Source: Microbulbifer agarilyticus (GTDB lineage Bacteria; Pseudomonadota; Gammaproteobacteria; Pseudomonadales; Cellvibrionaceae). Taken from it: a DNA stretch of 64,000 bases. Each line of letters opens with the position of its first letter. The stretch's first letter is position 1. Below the pieces are notes generated by a model. That model was not told the DNA's origin and searched no databases. It saw nothing but the letters and a program-made list of their open reading frames with translations. The stretch spans positions 1 through 64,000 of the forward strand of contig NZ_JAIUZM010000002.1 in NCBI RefSeq assembly GCF_020171345.1, given 5' to 3'. A program made the translations under genes and the position numbers. This document shows, in pieces, positions 56,143-64,000 of the stretch.

Positions 56143-57354
56143 ATGGCACCAAATACTGCATATATTTTCGATGCAATTCGTACTCCCAGGGGTAAGGGCA
56201 AGAAAGATGGATCGCTTCATGAAGTGAAGTCGGTAGCGCTTGGCTCGGGCTTGCTCCGCGAGTTGCAGCAGCGTCACGACCTGGATACCGCTTACGTGGA
56301 TGATGTGGTGATGGGGTGTGTCTCGCCGGTTGGCGAACAAGGTGGCGACATTGCCAAAACCATTGTTCAGTACGCTGAGTGGGACGAGAGTGTTGCCGGT
56401 GTGCAGCTGGATCGGTTCTGTGCTTCCGGCCTGGAAGCAGTGAATCTGGCGGCCATGAAAATTGCTTCAGGGTGGGAGGAATTGGTGGTGGCCGGTGGTG
56501 TGGAATCCATGTCACGGGTGCCGATGGGAGCCGCCGGCGGGGCTTGGTTGAATGACCCGGAAATTAATATTGCCACCGGTGCCGTACCCCAGGGGATCGG
56601 TGCCGATACGATCGCGACGCTCGAAGGATGGAGTCGTGAAAATGTGGATGCATTTGCCTTGAGCTCCCAGCAGCGTGCGGCCCATGCCCAACAAAATGGC
56701 TACTTCGATCGCTCTGTTGTGCCCGTGAAAGACCTAAATGGGGTGACCATTCTCGACCGAGATGAGTTTATCAAGCCCAAGTCCACCATGGCGGTGCTGG
56801 GCAAACTGCGGCCTTCGTTTGAAGCGATGGGCGCACTCGGGTTTGATGACTTGATGCTAAGAAAGTATCCGGAAATTCCCGCGATCAATCATGTCCATAC
56901 ACCAGGGAATTCCTCCGGCATTGTGGATGGTGCGGCCGCAGTACTGATTGGCTCGGAGAAAGCGGGTAAAGACCTCGGTCTCACCCCGCGCGGTCGTATT
57001 GTAGCAACCGCGGTACTGGCGACTGACCCGACCATTATGCTGGTGGGGCCCGGCCCTGCGGCCAAGAAAGTTCTGGCCAAGGCTGGCATGACCACTGCGG
57101 ATATTGATCTCTTTGAAATCAACGAGGCATTTGCCTCCGTCGCACTGCGATTCATGCAGGACCTCGAGATTTCCCATGAAGTGACCAACGTCAACGGTGG
57201 GGCTATTGCCATGGGGCATCCCCTCGGCGCAACGGGTGCGATGCTTGTCAGTACGATTCTCGACGAATTGGAGCGGCGTGACCTGAAGCGCGCGCTGGTC
57301 GCCCTTTGTGTAGGCGGCGGGCAGGGTATCGCAACAATCATCGAGCGTGTTTAA
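56143..57354 (+). CDS. Acetyl-CoA C-acyltransferase (thiolase)
   Basis: 403-aa thiolase that cleaves 3-oxoacyl-CoA to acetyl-CoA (or propionyl-CoA) and a shorter acyl-CoA. Visible: [20 protein letters not shown] at the start, the nucleophile in [40 protein letters not shown] and [15 protein letters not shown]. The ATG at 56143 starts at MAPNTAYIF; the upstream in-frame start would lie in the promoter region. First gene of a catabolic operon. Degradative direction is inferred from its neighbours. Confidence 0.93.
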   Translation: MAPNTAYIFDAIRTPRGKGKKDGSLHEVKSVALGSGLLRELQQRHDLDTAYVDDVVMGCVSPVGEQGGDIAKTIVQYAEWDESVAGVQLDRFCASGLEAVNLAAMKIASGWEELVVAGGVESMSRVPMGAAGGAWLNDPEINIATGAVPQGIGADTIATLEGWSRENVDAFALSSQQRAAHAQQNGYFDRSVVPVKDLNGVTILDRDEFIKPKSTMAVLGKLRPSFEAMGALGFDDLMLRKYPEIPAINHVHTPGNSSGIVDGAAAVLIGSEKAGKDLGLTPRGRIVATAVLATDPTIMLVGPGPAAKKVLAKAGMTTADIDLFEINEAFASVALRFMQDLEISHEVTNVNGGAIAMGHPLGATGAMLVSTILDELERRDLKRALVALCVGGGQGIATIIERV

Positions 57355-57410
57355 CCGGAGCCAATCGCAGCCTAACGGATTGCAGGCACAACAGAGCAAG
57401 GTATCAAATC

Positions 57411-59582
57411 ATGAGTGAAAACATTCACGGCTTTGTCTATCAAAAAGACGCCGATGGCATCGTTACGATCACCATGGATATGGATGGCCCGGTCAATGCG
57501 ATGAATGAGCAATATCGCCAGGCCATGGCAGTGATCCCGCAAAAACTGGAATCAGAAGAGGGGCTGGCTGGTGTTGTATTTGCCTCGGCAAAGCCTACCT
57601 TTTTCGCCGGTGGTGACCTGAAGGAACTCTGCACGGTGCCCAAAGGGGGCGAAGAGCAGCAGTTTCGGGTCATCGAGGAAAGCATCAAGGCACCGCTTCG
57701 GCGACTTGAAAAGCTCGAGGTTCCGGTCGTCGCTGCGATCAATGGTGCGGCGTTGGGCGGGGGATTTGAAGTGTGTCTCGCGTGTAACCGGCGAGTCGCC
57801 TTAAACGGACCCAAAGTGGTGGTTGGTTTCCCGGAAGTGACCCTGGGGCTACTTCCCGGTGCCGGAGGCATTGTGCGCTCCATACATATGCTCGGGCTGC
57901 AAAAGGCCTTGCCGTTTTTGATGGAGGGGAAGCGTCTCAAGCCGACACAGGCTTTGGAGGTTGGCTATATCGATCAACTGGTGGACTCCAGCGAAGACCT
58001 GATCCCTGCCGCCAAGCAATGGATTAAGGAAAACCCCACTGCGTGGGCGCAGCCCTGGGACGTCAAGGGGCACAAGATTCCAGGTGGGGATAAATGGAGT
58101 CCGGCGATCATCAATTTACTGGCGGTTGCGCCTGCCACGACCTTTCAGAAGACGCGCGGACTCCTGCCCGCACCGGAACGGATACTGGCGGTGAGTGGTG
58201 ATACCGTATCGGTGGATTTCGATACGGCTCTGCGTATTGAATCCCGTGGTCTTGCCTATTTGGTTACCACACCGCAAGCGAAGAACATCATTTCTTCCAG
58301 TTTCTTCCAGCTCAACAGCATCAATAGCGGCATAAGCCGTCCGGCGGAAATCGAACGCACCCATGTAACCAAACTCGGCATTCTGGGGGCAGGCATGATG
58401 GGGCAGGGCATCGCCCATGCCGCCGCCAGTGCGGGTATACAGGTGGTGCTCGTGGATACCAGTGTGGAAGCGGCGGAAAAAGGCAAGGCCTACAGTGCAA
58501 AAGTATTGGATAAGCAAATACAGCGTGGCCGCAGTTCGGAGCAGGACAAGCAGACAATTCTCGACCGCATCAGTGCCACCGCTGAATATGCAGCACTTCA
58601 GGGGTGTGACCTGATTGTCGAGGCGGTCTTTGAAGATGTGGCACTGAAAAATCAGGTCACCCGAGATATCGAACAGTTTCTGTCAAAAGACGGTGTGCTT
58701 GCAACGAATACATCGACACTACCGATTACGCTTTTATCGGAGGCAAGTGCGTCCCCGGAGAAATTCATTGGTATTCACTTTTTCTCTCCCGTCGACAAGA
58801 TGCCACTGATCGAAATTATCTGCGGTGAGAAAACCAGTGACCGGACTCTGGCAAGGGCTTTTGATTTTGCCCGTCAAATCGGCAAGACCCCTATTGTTGT
58901 GAATGACTCGCTTGGATTCTTTACTTCTCGTGTGTTCGGCACCTTTATGGATGAAGGCGCACGCCTGTTGGTCGAGGGGGTTAATCCAGTATTGATCGAT
59001 GCGCTGGCAAAACAGGTGGGTATGCCGGTGGGGCCGCTGGCCGTGCAGGATGAAGTGAGTCAGGAACTCACGCGTAAGGTTGCCGAAACCCACAAGAAAA
59101 TGGGCGTATTGAATTCCCTCGGAGACAACAGCTGCAATGCCGCGGTTTCCGAGCGGTTGATCCGTGAATTTGGCCGCGGTGGCCGCCATCATGGCGGTGG
59201 CTACTATGAGTACGCCGAGGATGGCAGTAAGAAAATCTGGCCACAGTTGTATGAGCTCTACTTCAACCCCGAAGTGGAACTTCCGCGGGATGATATCAAG
59301 GACCGTATTCTGCTCAGGCAGGTGGTCGAGAGCCTCAAGTGTTTGCAGGAAGGCGTGCTTCGCACTGTGGCAGATGGCAATGTGGGGTCGCTGATGGGGA
59401 TCGGTGCACCGACGTGGACCGGCGGCTTTTTGCAGATGGCGAATACCTATGAATACGCTGGAGAGGTTGGTCCCAAGGCACTACTGTTGCGCTGTGACGA
59501 GTTGGCTGCGCGGTATGGGGAGCGCTTTTCTGCGCCGGAAATTCTGCAGGAAAAAGCGCACTCTGGCACTGGCTTTGAGTGA
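57411..59582 (+). CDS. Bifunctional enoyl-CoA hydratase / 3-hydroxyacyl-CoA dehydrogenase (FadB/FadJ type)
   Basis: 723-aa multifunctional beta-oxidation enzyme. The N-terminal crotonase domain has FFAGGDLKELC and AAINGAALGGGFEVCLACNR with GFPEVTLGLLPGAGG (two catalytic Glu positions). From about residue 320 the NAD-binding domain begins with KLGILGAGMMGQGIAHAAAS, then LATNTSTLPI and GIHFFSPVDKMPLIEIICGE (catalytic His), followed by the helical C-terminal half. ATG at 57411 with AAGG before it; the upstream alternative is within the thiolase gene. Second gene of the operon, 56 nt after the thiolase. Confidence 0.95.
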   Translation: MSENIHGFVYQKDADGIVTITMDMDGPVNAMNEQYRQAMAVIPQKLESEEGLAGVVFASAKPTFFAGGDLKELCTVPKGGEEQQFRVIEESIKAPLRRLEKLEVPVVAAINGAALGGGFEVCLACNRRVALNGPKVVVGFPEVTLGLLPGAGGIVRSIHMLGLQKALPFLMEGKRLKPTQALEVGYIDQLVDSSEDLIPAAKQWIKENPTAWAQPWDVKGHKIPGGDKWSPAIINLLAVAPATTFQKTRGLLPAPERILAVSGDTVSVDFDTALRIESRGLAYLVTTPQAKNIISSSFFQLNSINSGISRPAEIERTHVTKLGILGAGMMGQGIAHAAASAGIQVVLVDTSVEAAEKGKAYSAKVLDKQIQRGRSSEQDKQTILDRISATAEYAALQGCDLIVEAVFEDVALKNQVTRDIEQFLSKDGVLATNTSTLPITLLSEASASPEKFIGIHFFSPVDKMPLIEIICGEKTSDRTLARAFDFARQIGKTPIVVNDSLGFFTSRVFGTFMDEGARLLVEGVNPVLIDALAKQVGMPVGPLAVQDEVSQELTRKVAETHKKMGVLNSLGDNSCNAAVSERLIREFGRGGRHHGGGYYEYAEDGSKKIWPQLYELYFNPEVELPRDDIKDRILLRQVVESLKCLQEGVLRTVADGNVGSLMGIGAPTWTGGFLQMANTYEYAGEVGPKALLLRCDELAARYGERFSAPEILQEKAHSGTGFE

Positions 59583-59629
59583 CGCGATTTGATTGATTCA
59601 AGGATCTGATTCCAAGGGGGTTTGCCGAA

Positions 59630-60808
59630 ATGCTGAAACGTGACTTCACTCAAGAACAAATGATGTTCCGGGATGCCTATCGCAAGTTTCTGCAACAGGA
59701 GATCGTTCCGAATATGGAAAAGTGGCGGGCACAGGGCATTGTGGACCGTGAGGCATTTCGCAAGGCTGGCGAACAGGGGTTCCTGATGGTTTGGCCTGAT
59801 GAGGCGTTCGGTGGCCTGGGGGATGATGACTTCCGTTTTGAACAGATCATTCTCGAGGAAAATCAATATGCGCTCTCGGGAGATTGGGGAAGCACTCTGC
59901 ACAGCCGGTTAATCGGCCCTTATCTGACGCGTTTTGGTAGCGAAGAGCAGCAACGCCGATTTTTGCCAAAGTGTGTGAGCGGCGAAATCATTCTCGCAAT
60001 CGCCATGACCGAACCGGATGCAGGCAGTGACTTGGCAGGTATGCGTGCTACCGCCATCGATCATGGAGACTACTTTCTCCTGAATGGAAACAAGACCTAT
60101 ATCTCCAACGGTATCAACGCCGACCTGGTGATCGTTGCGGCGAAAACGGACCCTGTTAATGACCCGAGAAAGATCGGTTTGTTCCTGGTCGAGCGGGGGA
60201 CGGAAGGATTCCATCGAGGTGCCATGCTCAAGAAAATGGGACAAAAGGCACAGGACACTGCCGAGCTGTTTTTTGAGAACGTGATTGTCCCCAAGGAAAA
60301 TGTTCTGGGGGACCCTTCAAATGGATTTGTTTATCTGATGGAGGGGCTGGCGGAAGAACGTTTGATTGCTGCGGTGGGCAGTCTCGCAATGGCCCAGAAG
60401 GCCTTTGATGTCACCTTGGCGTTTACCCGCGACCGCAAGTTGTTCAAGCGAACCCTGGGTGACTTTCAGAACACCCAATTCAAGCTGGCGGACCTGCGTG
60501 CTGAGCTTGATATGCAGCAGGTGTATGTGGATCACTGTGTAAAGGCTCTTGGTCAGGGCCAGTTGACGGCGGAAGATGCGGCCAAGGCCAAACTGGTAAC
60601 GACGGAGCTGCTTTGCAAGGTCGTTGATGAGGGGGTTCAGTTGCACGGGGGCGCCGGGTATATGGATGAGTACCCGATCTCGCGCCTGTATACGGATGCC
60701 CGAGTGACCCGAATCTACGCTGGTACCTCCGAGGTAATGAAATTGATTATCGGGCGCGATCTCTACAGGAGTGAGGCGACACCGTTTATAGACCGAGACA
60801 TGCCGTAG
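59630..60808 (+). CDS. Acyl-CoA dehydrogenase
   Basis: 392-aa FAD enzyme that desaturates acyl-CoA at the alpha-beta bond. Segments: FRDAYRKFLQQEIVPNMEKW, LAIAMTEPDAGSDLAGMRAT (flavin contact), FLLNGNKTYISNGINADLVI, FENVIVPKENVLGD, QLHGGAGYMDEYPISRLYTD, ARVTRIYAGTSEVMKLIIGR (the Tyr-Ala-Gly-Thr-Ser-Glu motif near the flavin and catalytic region). Usual family length. It lies between the FadB/J-type gene and an SDR. Substrate not readable from sequence. Confidence 0.95.
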   Translation: MLKRDFTQEQMMFRDAYRKFLQQEIVPNMEKWRAQGIVDREAFRKAGEQGFLMVWPDEAFGGLGDDDFRFEQIILEENQYALSGDWGSTLHSRLIGPYLTRFGSEEQQRRFLPKCVSGEIILAIAMTEPDAGSDLAGMRATAIDHGDYFLLNGNKTYISNGINADLVIVAAKTDPVNDPRKIGLFLVERGTEGFHRGAMLKKMGQKAQDTAELFFENVIVPKENVLGDPSNGFVYLMEGLAEERLIAAVGSLAMAQKAFDVTLAFTRDRKLFKRTLGDFQNTQFKLADLRAELDMQQVYVDHCVKALGQGQLTAEDAAKAKLVTTELLCKVVDEGVQLHGGAGYMDEYPISRLYTDARVTRIYAGTSEVMKLIIGRDLYRSEATPFIDRDMP

Positions 60809-60869
60809 TTGGGTACTGCGGCTGTTTTAGCGTGATGTACCGAACTGCACTTAACGAGAGGAGCAGAAG

Positions 60870-61652
60870 ATGGATATTCAGGGAAAAACCGCGATCGTTA
60901 CGGGCGGGGCCTCTGGCCTGGGTGCCGCGACAGTTGAACGCTATGCGGCGGACGGCGCTAACGTAGCGATCTTCGATGTCAACGAAGAGGCGGCTAGCGC
61001 ACTGGTCGACCAATTGGGTGCAGAGGTTGGAGACAAGGTTGCCTTCTTCAAGGTGGACGTGACAGATGAAACTTCCGTACAGGGTGCCATCAATGCCGTT
61101 GTCGAGCGCTTTGGTGCATTGCATATTGTGAATAATTACGCAGGCATTGGACCTGCCTGCAAGACGTTCGGCAAAAAAGGCCCGCATCCGATCGCACTGT
61201 ATATGAAGGTGGTGATGGTCAATCAGGTCGGCACGTTCAACGTAGCCCGCCTCGCTGCCGAAAAAATGGCAGAGAATGCGCCCGTCAACAAGGATGGCGC
61301 ACGGGGGGTGATTATCAATACCGCGTCTGTGGCAGCCTACGAAGGGCAAATCGGACAGGTTGCTTACAGTGCAACCAAGGGCGCTATTGTCGGGATGACA
61401 TTGCCTATGGCCCGGGAATTGGCGCCGTACGGTATTCGTGTGAACACCATCGTGCCCGGACTGATCCACACTCCACTTTTTGAGACCATCGAAGAGTCTT
61501 ATTACAAAGCGCTGGAGGCCTCTACGGTTTATCCAAAGCGTCTCGGGAAGACCAGCGAAATTGCCAAGCTCTCCGCACACATTGTGGATAACGATTACAT
61601 CAATGGTGAATGCATCCGGATGGATGCGGCGGTACGCATGCAGCCCAAGTAA
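60870..61652 (+). CDS. SDR-family 3-hydroxyacyl-CoA dehydrogenase-like (HSD10 type)
   Basis: 260-aa classical SDR: VTGGASGLGAATVERYAADG (cofactor turn), IFDVNEEAASALVDQLGAEV, LHIVNNYAGIGPACKTFGKK, VIINTASVAAYEGQIGQVAY with YSATKGAIVG (Tyr and Lys), and NTIVPGLIHTPLF. The pattern is close to type II 3-hydroxyacyl-CoA dehydrogenases (HSD17B10-like) that handle branched or ring-bearing acyl-CoA. GAGAGGAG lies just before the ATG. Fourth in the operon. Confidence 0.9.
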   Translation: MDIQGKTAIVTGGASGLGAATVERYAADGANVAIFDVNEEAASALVDQLGAEVGDKVAFFKVDVTDETSVQGAINAVVERFGALHIVNNYAGIGPACKTFGKKGPHPIALYMKVVMVNQVGTFNVARLAAEKMAENAPVNKDGARGVIINTASVAAYEGQIGQVAYSATKGAIVGMTLPMARELAPYGIRVNTIVPGLIHTPLFETIEESYYKALEASTVYPKRLGKTSEIAKLSAHIVDNDYINGECIRMDAAVRMQPK

Positions 61653-61752
61653 CTTCTCAGGTTTTGTATCTTTCGATAGGGGCGGATGTCGCTCGGTCAG
61701 CACACCGGGCAGTGTTGCGCCCAATTTGTAACTTCGGCGAGGTCGTACGGCT

Positions 61753-62892
61753 ATGGGTGTATTGAGCGGATATACCGTTATCGAATTGGCTGGTATGGGG
61801 CCTTGCCCGATGGCAGCCATGTTGCTGGCGGATATGGGGGCAGAGGTCATACGGGTAGAGCGAGGGCCACAGCGCGATCCTATTTACACCCATGATGTGA
61901 GCGCACGCGGCAAGAAATCGATCATCCTCAATCTGAAAAGTGAGGAGGGGCGGCAAGTGCTGTTGCGGCTGGTAGAGCGCGCAGATGTGTTACTTGAGGG
62001 GTTCCGCCCCGGGGTTGCGGAAAAGCTCGGGCTGGGCCCGCAAGATTGCGCCGAAAAAAATCCCGCGTTGGTGTATGGCCGCATGACCGGCTGGGGCCAG
62101 ACAGGCCCGTTGTCCCAGACCGCGGGGCATGACCTGAACTACATTGCCTTGACCGGTGCGCTGCATGCAATTGGTCGCCCCGGAGAAAAGCCGGTGGTTC
62201 CGCTAAACCTTGTGGGCGATTTTGGTGGTGGCAGCATGTTTCTGGTTGCCGGCGTTCTGGGCGCATTGCTTGAAATGAAACAGTCGGGTAAGGGCCAGGT
62301 GGTCGATGCAGCGATGGTGGATGGCACGGCTAACCTTATGTGGATGTGCCACAGTTTTTCTGCTGCCGGTGCCTGGGACTCTCGTGAGCGAGGTGTCAAT
62401 CTGCTCGATGGCGGTGCCTTTTTTTACGATACCTATGAAACTAGTGATGGGCGATTCATTGCCCTCGGCGCGATTGAACCTCAATTTTACACTGAGCTGG
62501 TAAGCCTCGCGGGACTGGATCCAGAAGTCTACGGGACGGACACGCAGTATGACCCGGCCAGCTGGAAAGATTCCTCGGCAGTTTTTACCGAGGTGTTCCG
62601 GAGTAAGACCCAGCAAGAGTGGTGTGAAATTCTTGAGGGGACCGATGCCTGTTTTGCGCCGGTTCTGACGCTGGAGGAGGCGCCCGCGCATCCACATAAC
62701 CAGGCGAGGAATGCCTACGTGGAAGTCGATGGCTTTCCGCAACCGGCACCCGCGCCGCGCTTCAGCAGGACGCCATCGGAAGTTCAGCATGGACAGCGCG
62801 GCCCGGGAGAGGATACAGAGACGATTCTGGCAGAACTCGGCTACAGTCGGGAAGAAATTTCGACGTTGAAGGCTGCAGGTATTTGTACCTGA
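61753..62892 (+). CDS. CaiB/BaiF family protein, alpha-methylacyl-CoA racemase-like
   Basis: 379-aa protein of the class III CoA-transferase family, on pattern closest to alpha-methylacyl-CoA racemase (Amacr). Signatures: GMGPCPMAAMLLADMGAEVI, RGKKSIILNLKSEEGR, DVLLEGFRPGVAEKLGLGPQ, GRMTGWGQTGPLSQTAGHDL (active-site His), NYIALTGALHAIGR, GQVVDAAMVDGTANLMWM (active-site Asp) and FFYDTYETSDGRFIALGAIE. A racemase fits methyl-branched chains, whose (2R) forms must be inverted before oxidation. A CoA transferase is the alternative. Confidence 0.9.
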   Translation: MGVLSGYTVIELAGMGPCPMAAMLLADMGAEVIRVERGPQRDPIYTHDVSARGKKSIILNLKSEEGRQVLLRLVERADVLLEGFRPGVAEKLGLGPQDCAEKNPALVYGRMTGWGQTGPLSQTAGHDLNYIALTGALHAIGRPGEKPVVPLNLVGDFGGGSMFLVAGVLGALLEMKQSGKGQVVDAAMVDGTANLMWMCHSFSAAGAWDSRERGVNLLDGGAFFYDTYETSDGRFIALGAIEPQFYTELVSLAGLDPEVYGTDTQYDPASWKDSSAVFTEVFRSKTQQEWCEILEGTDACFAPVLTLEEAPAHPHNQARNAYVEVDGFPQPAPAPRFSRTPSEVQHGQRGPGEDTETILAELGYSREEISTLKAAGICT

Positions 62893-62940
62893 AGATTAGC
62901 CACTCAACACAACAACAATAAGTGAGCGGGGTAGGTGGTT

Positions 62941-63732
62941 ATGGGTGATTATGAAACTGTCAGTTATTGCAAGGACGAGCAGGTAGCGATTATTACCCTG
63001 AATCGTCCTCAGGCGCGCAATGCGCTCACAGCGAAGATGCGCGCTGAACTCCATCAGGCTATATGCGAGGCCAATAATGATAGCAATGTAAGGGTGGTGC
63101 TACTCACCGGCGCAGGGAAAGGATTTTGCGCGGGCGCCGATCTGGTTGAGGCGTATCCGGACTCGGGCAGAGATGGCTTTATCACGCACCAGTTACGCAC
63201 CGAATACCATCCGATCATTCAGGCAATCACCGAATCCCCCAAGCCTTACATGAGTGCGATCAATGGCGCAGCCGCGGGTATTGGGGCAGCCATTGCGATG
63301 GCCTGTGACCTGATGGTGATGGCGGAGGACGCGTTTTTGTATTCCGCCTTCGGAGCAATCAGCCTGATACCTGATGGCGGGACTCACTGGTTCCTCTCCA
63401 GAAATCTCGGCAACAAGAAGGCTTTTGAAATGATCGCGCTATCCCAGCGCCTGTCTGCAGAGCAATGTGTGCATTACGGGATTGCCAACTGTGTCGTAGA
63501 TCCACAGCACCTGCAGGAGGAAGCGCTGGGCTGGGCGCGATCGCTGACAGATCTGGCACCGCTAACCCTGCAGTACAGCAAGCAATTATTGCGCGAGGCG
63601 AGTACTGCGACCCTCGCGCAGACCATGGAGCGCGAGGCGCAAATCCAGAATATTCACTATCGCAGTGAAGACTTCAAAGAGGGAGCGCAAGCGTTCCTCG
63701 AAAAGAGAGCCGCAAAGTTTCAGGGCAAGTAA
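62941..63732 (+). CDS. Enoyl-CoA hydratase/isomerase family protein
   Basis: 263-aa crotonase-fold protein: VAIITLNRPQARNALTAKMR, VVLLTGAGKGFCAGADLVEA (oxyanion hole), MSAINGAAAGIGAAIAMACD (second oxyanion glycine), LYSAFGAISLIPDGGTHWFL and AEQCVHYGIANCVV. The glutamate expected in hydratases at the end of the third motif region is replaced by Ile/Leu-Pro-Asp, so isomerase or another crotonase activity is possible. ATG 62941 is preferred over GTG 62935. Sixth in the operon. Confidence 0.9.
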   Translation: MGDYETVSYCKDEQVAIITLNRPQARNALTAKMRAELHQAICEANNDSNVRVVLLTGAGKGFCAGADLVEAYPDSGRDGFITHQLRTEYHPIIQAITESPKPYMSAINGAAAGIGAAIAMACDLMVMAEDAFLYSAFGAISLIPDGGTHWFLSRNLGNKKAFEMIALSQRLSAEQCVHYGIANCVVDPQHLQEEALGWARSLTDLAPLTLQYSKQLLREASTATLAQTMEREAQIQNIHYRSEDFKEGAQAFLEKRAAKFQGK

Positions 63733-63781
63733 TCCGCTCGGTGATAGCCGAACAATACGAATCCGAGAGGAACGTTGAGTG

Positions 63782-64000
63782 ATGACGAATACTGCGTTGA
63801 ATTTTGATGTACTGGATATATCCACGCTGCATTCGCTGGAGGGTAAGACGGCATTGGTGACGGGGGCCTCCAGCGGCCTCGGTGCCTACTTTGCCTGGGT
63901 CCTCGCGCAGGCAGGTGCAGAGGTGATTGTCGCTGCTCGGCGCATGGAAAAGCTCGAACAGCAGGTTGCCAGGATTCGTGAGTTCGGCGGTTCCGCCCAT
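63782..64000 (+). CDS. SDR-family oxidoreductase, 5' part (cut by window end)
   Basis: 73 codons before the window ends. TLHSLEGKTALVTGASSGLG (then AYFAWVLAQAGAEVIVAARR) is the N-terminal cofactor-binding fold of a classical SDR, with an Arg-Arg after the second strand that points to NADP(H). AGAGGAAC at 63766-63773 is the ribosome binding region. It continues the acyl-CoA operon (49 nt after the hydratase). The catalytic part lies outside, so no closer assignment is possible. Confidence 0.9.
   Translation, partial: MTNTALNFDVLDISTLHSLEGKTALVTGASSGLGAYFAWVLAQAGAEVIVAARRMEKLEQQVARIREFGGSAH

Overview
The window reads as one contiguous chromosomal segment of a free-living marine-type gammaproteobacterium of the Cellvibrionales/Microbulbifer kind. 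This is an inference from gene content and order: tgt-secD-secF, divergent pyrC-rnt/argG, a full cbb3 oxidase cluster (ccoNOQP, ccoG, ccoHIS), nadC-DUF1631-ampD-ampE as in pseudomonads, groESL, and two secreted polyhydroxybutyrate depolymerases. Base composition is moderately GC-rich, except for a visibly AT-richer stretch at about 46.0-50.1 kb.

Layout. 0-2.6 kb: the end of an rRNA operon (5S and terminator), a carbohydrate-porin gene next to a truncated porin relic, a 12-copy 7-bp tandem array, a cluster of short palindromes, and tRNA-Leu(CAA) on the minus strand. 2.7-9.3 kb: queuosine genes queA and tgt, the SecDF translocase pair (yajC absent), an OmpW-type porin behind a perfect FNR/Anr box, and a small conserved protein. 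9.4-12.6 kb: two tandem PHB depolymerase paralogues. 12.7-16.1 kb: rnt and pyrC on the minus strand, argG divergent. 16.2-25.3 kb: the cbb3 oxidase and its copper-dependent assembly genes, with a near-perfect Anr box lying across the argG stop codon. 25.5-28.1 kb: a polytopic membrane methyltransferase-like protein and nadC. 28.5-38.8 kb: two tandem DUF1631 paralogues followed by a peptidoglycan-recycling neighbourhood (ampD, ampE, a PLP enzyme, a PEBP protein, an AmpG-like permease). 38.8-46.0 kb: alkyltransferase-like protein, DUF481 outer-membrane protein, an SDR, fxsA, groES-groEL behind an RpoH-type promoter, and a transmembrane Ser/Thr kinase.

46.0-50.1 kb: an AT-richer accessory stretch. 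It holds a decayed IS3-family element whose two 24-bp inverted repeats can still be seen, a beta-lactamase-fold serine hydrolase, and three small or unknown genes. 50.1-54.7 kb: GIY-YIG protein, PA0069-type radical SAM enzyme, membrane-anchored glutamate-synthase-like flavoprotein, CPA1 antiporter and a 43-aa membrane peptide. 54.9-64.0 kb: an AraC-type regulator divergent from a seven-gene acyl-CoA catabolic operon (thiolase, FadB/J-type enzyme, acyl-CoA dehydrogenase, SDR, CoA transferase/racemase, enoyl-CoA hydratase, and an SDR cut by the window edge).

The strongest observations beyond routine annotation are the Anr-type promoter embedded in argG, the duplicated DUF1631 pair with diverged linkers, the hairpin/heptamer locus beside tRNA-Leu, the IS3 relic delimited by its termini, and a 43-aa ORF with an excellent ribosome binding site. 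No CRISPR array, prophage or recognised defence system was seen.
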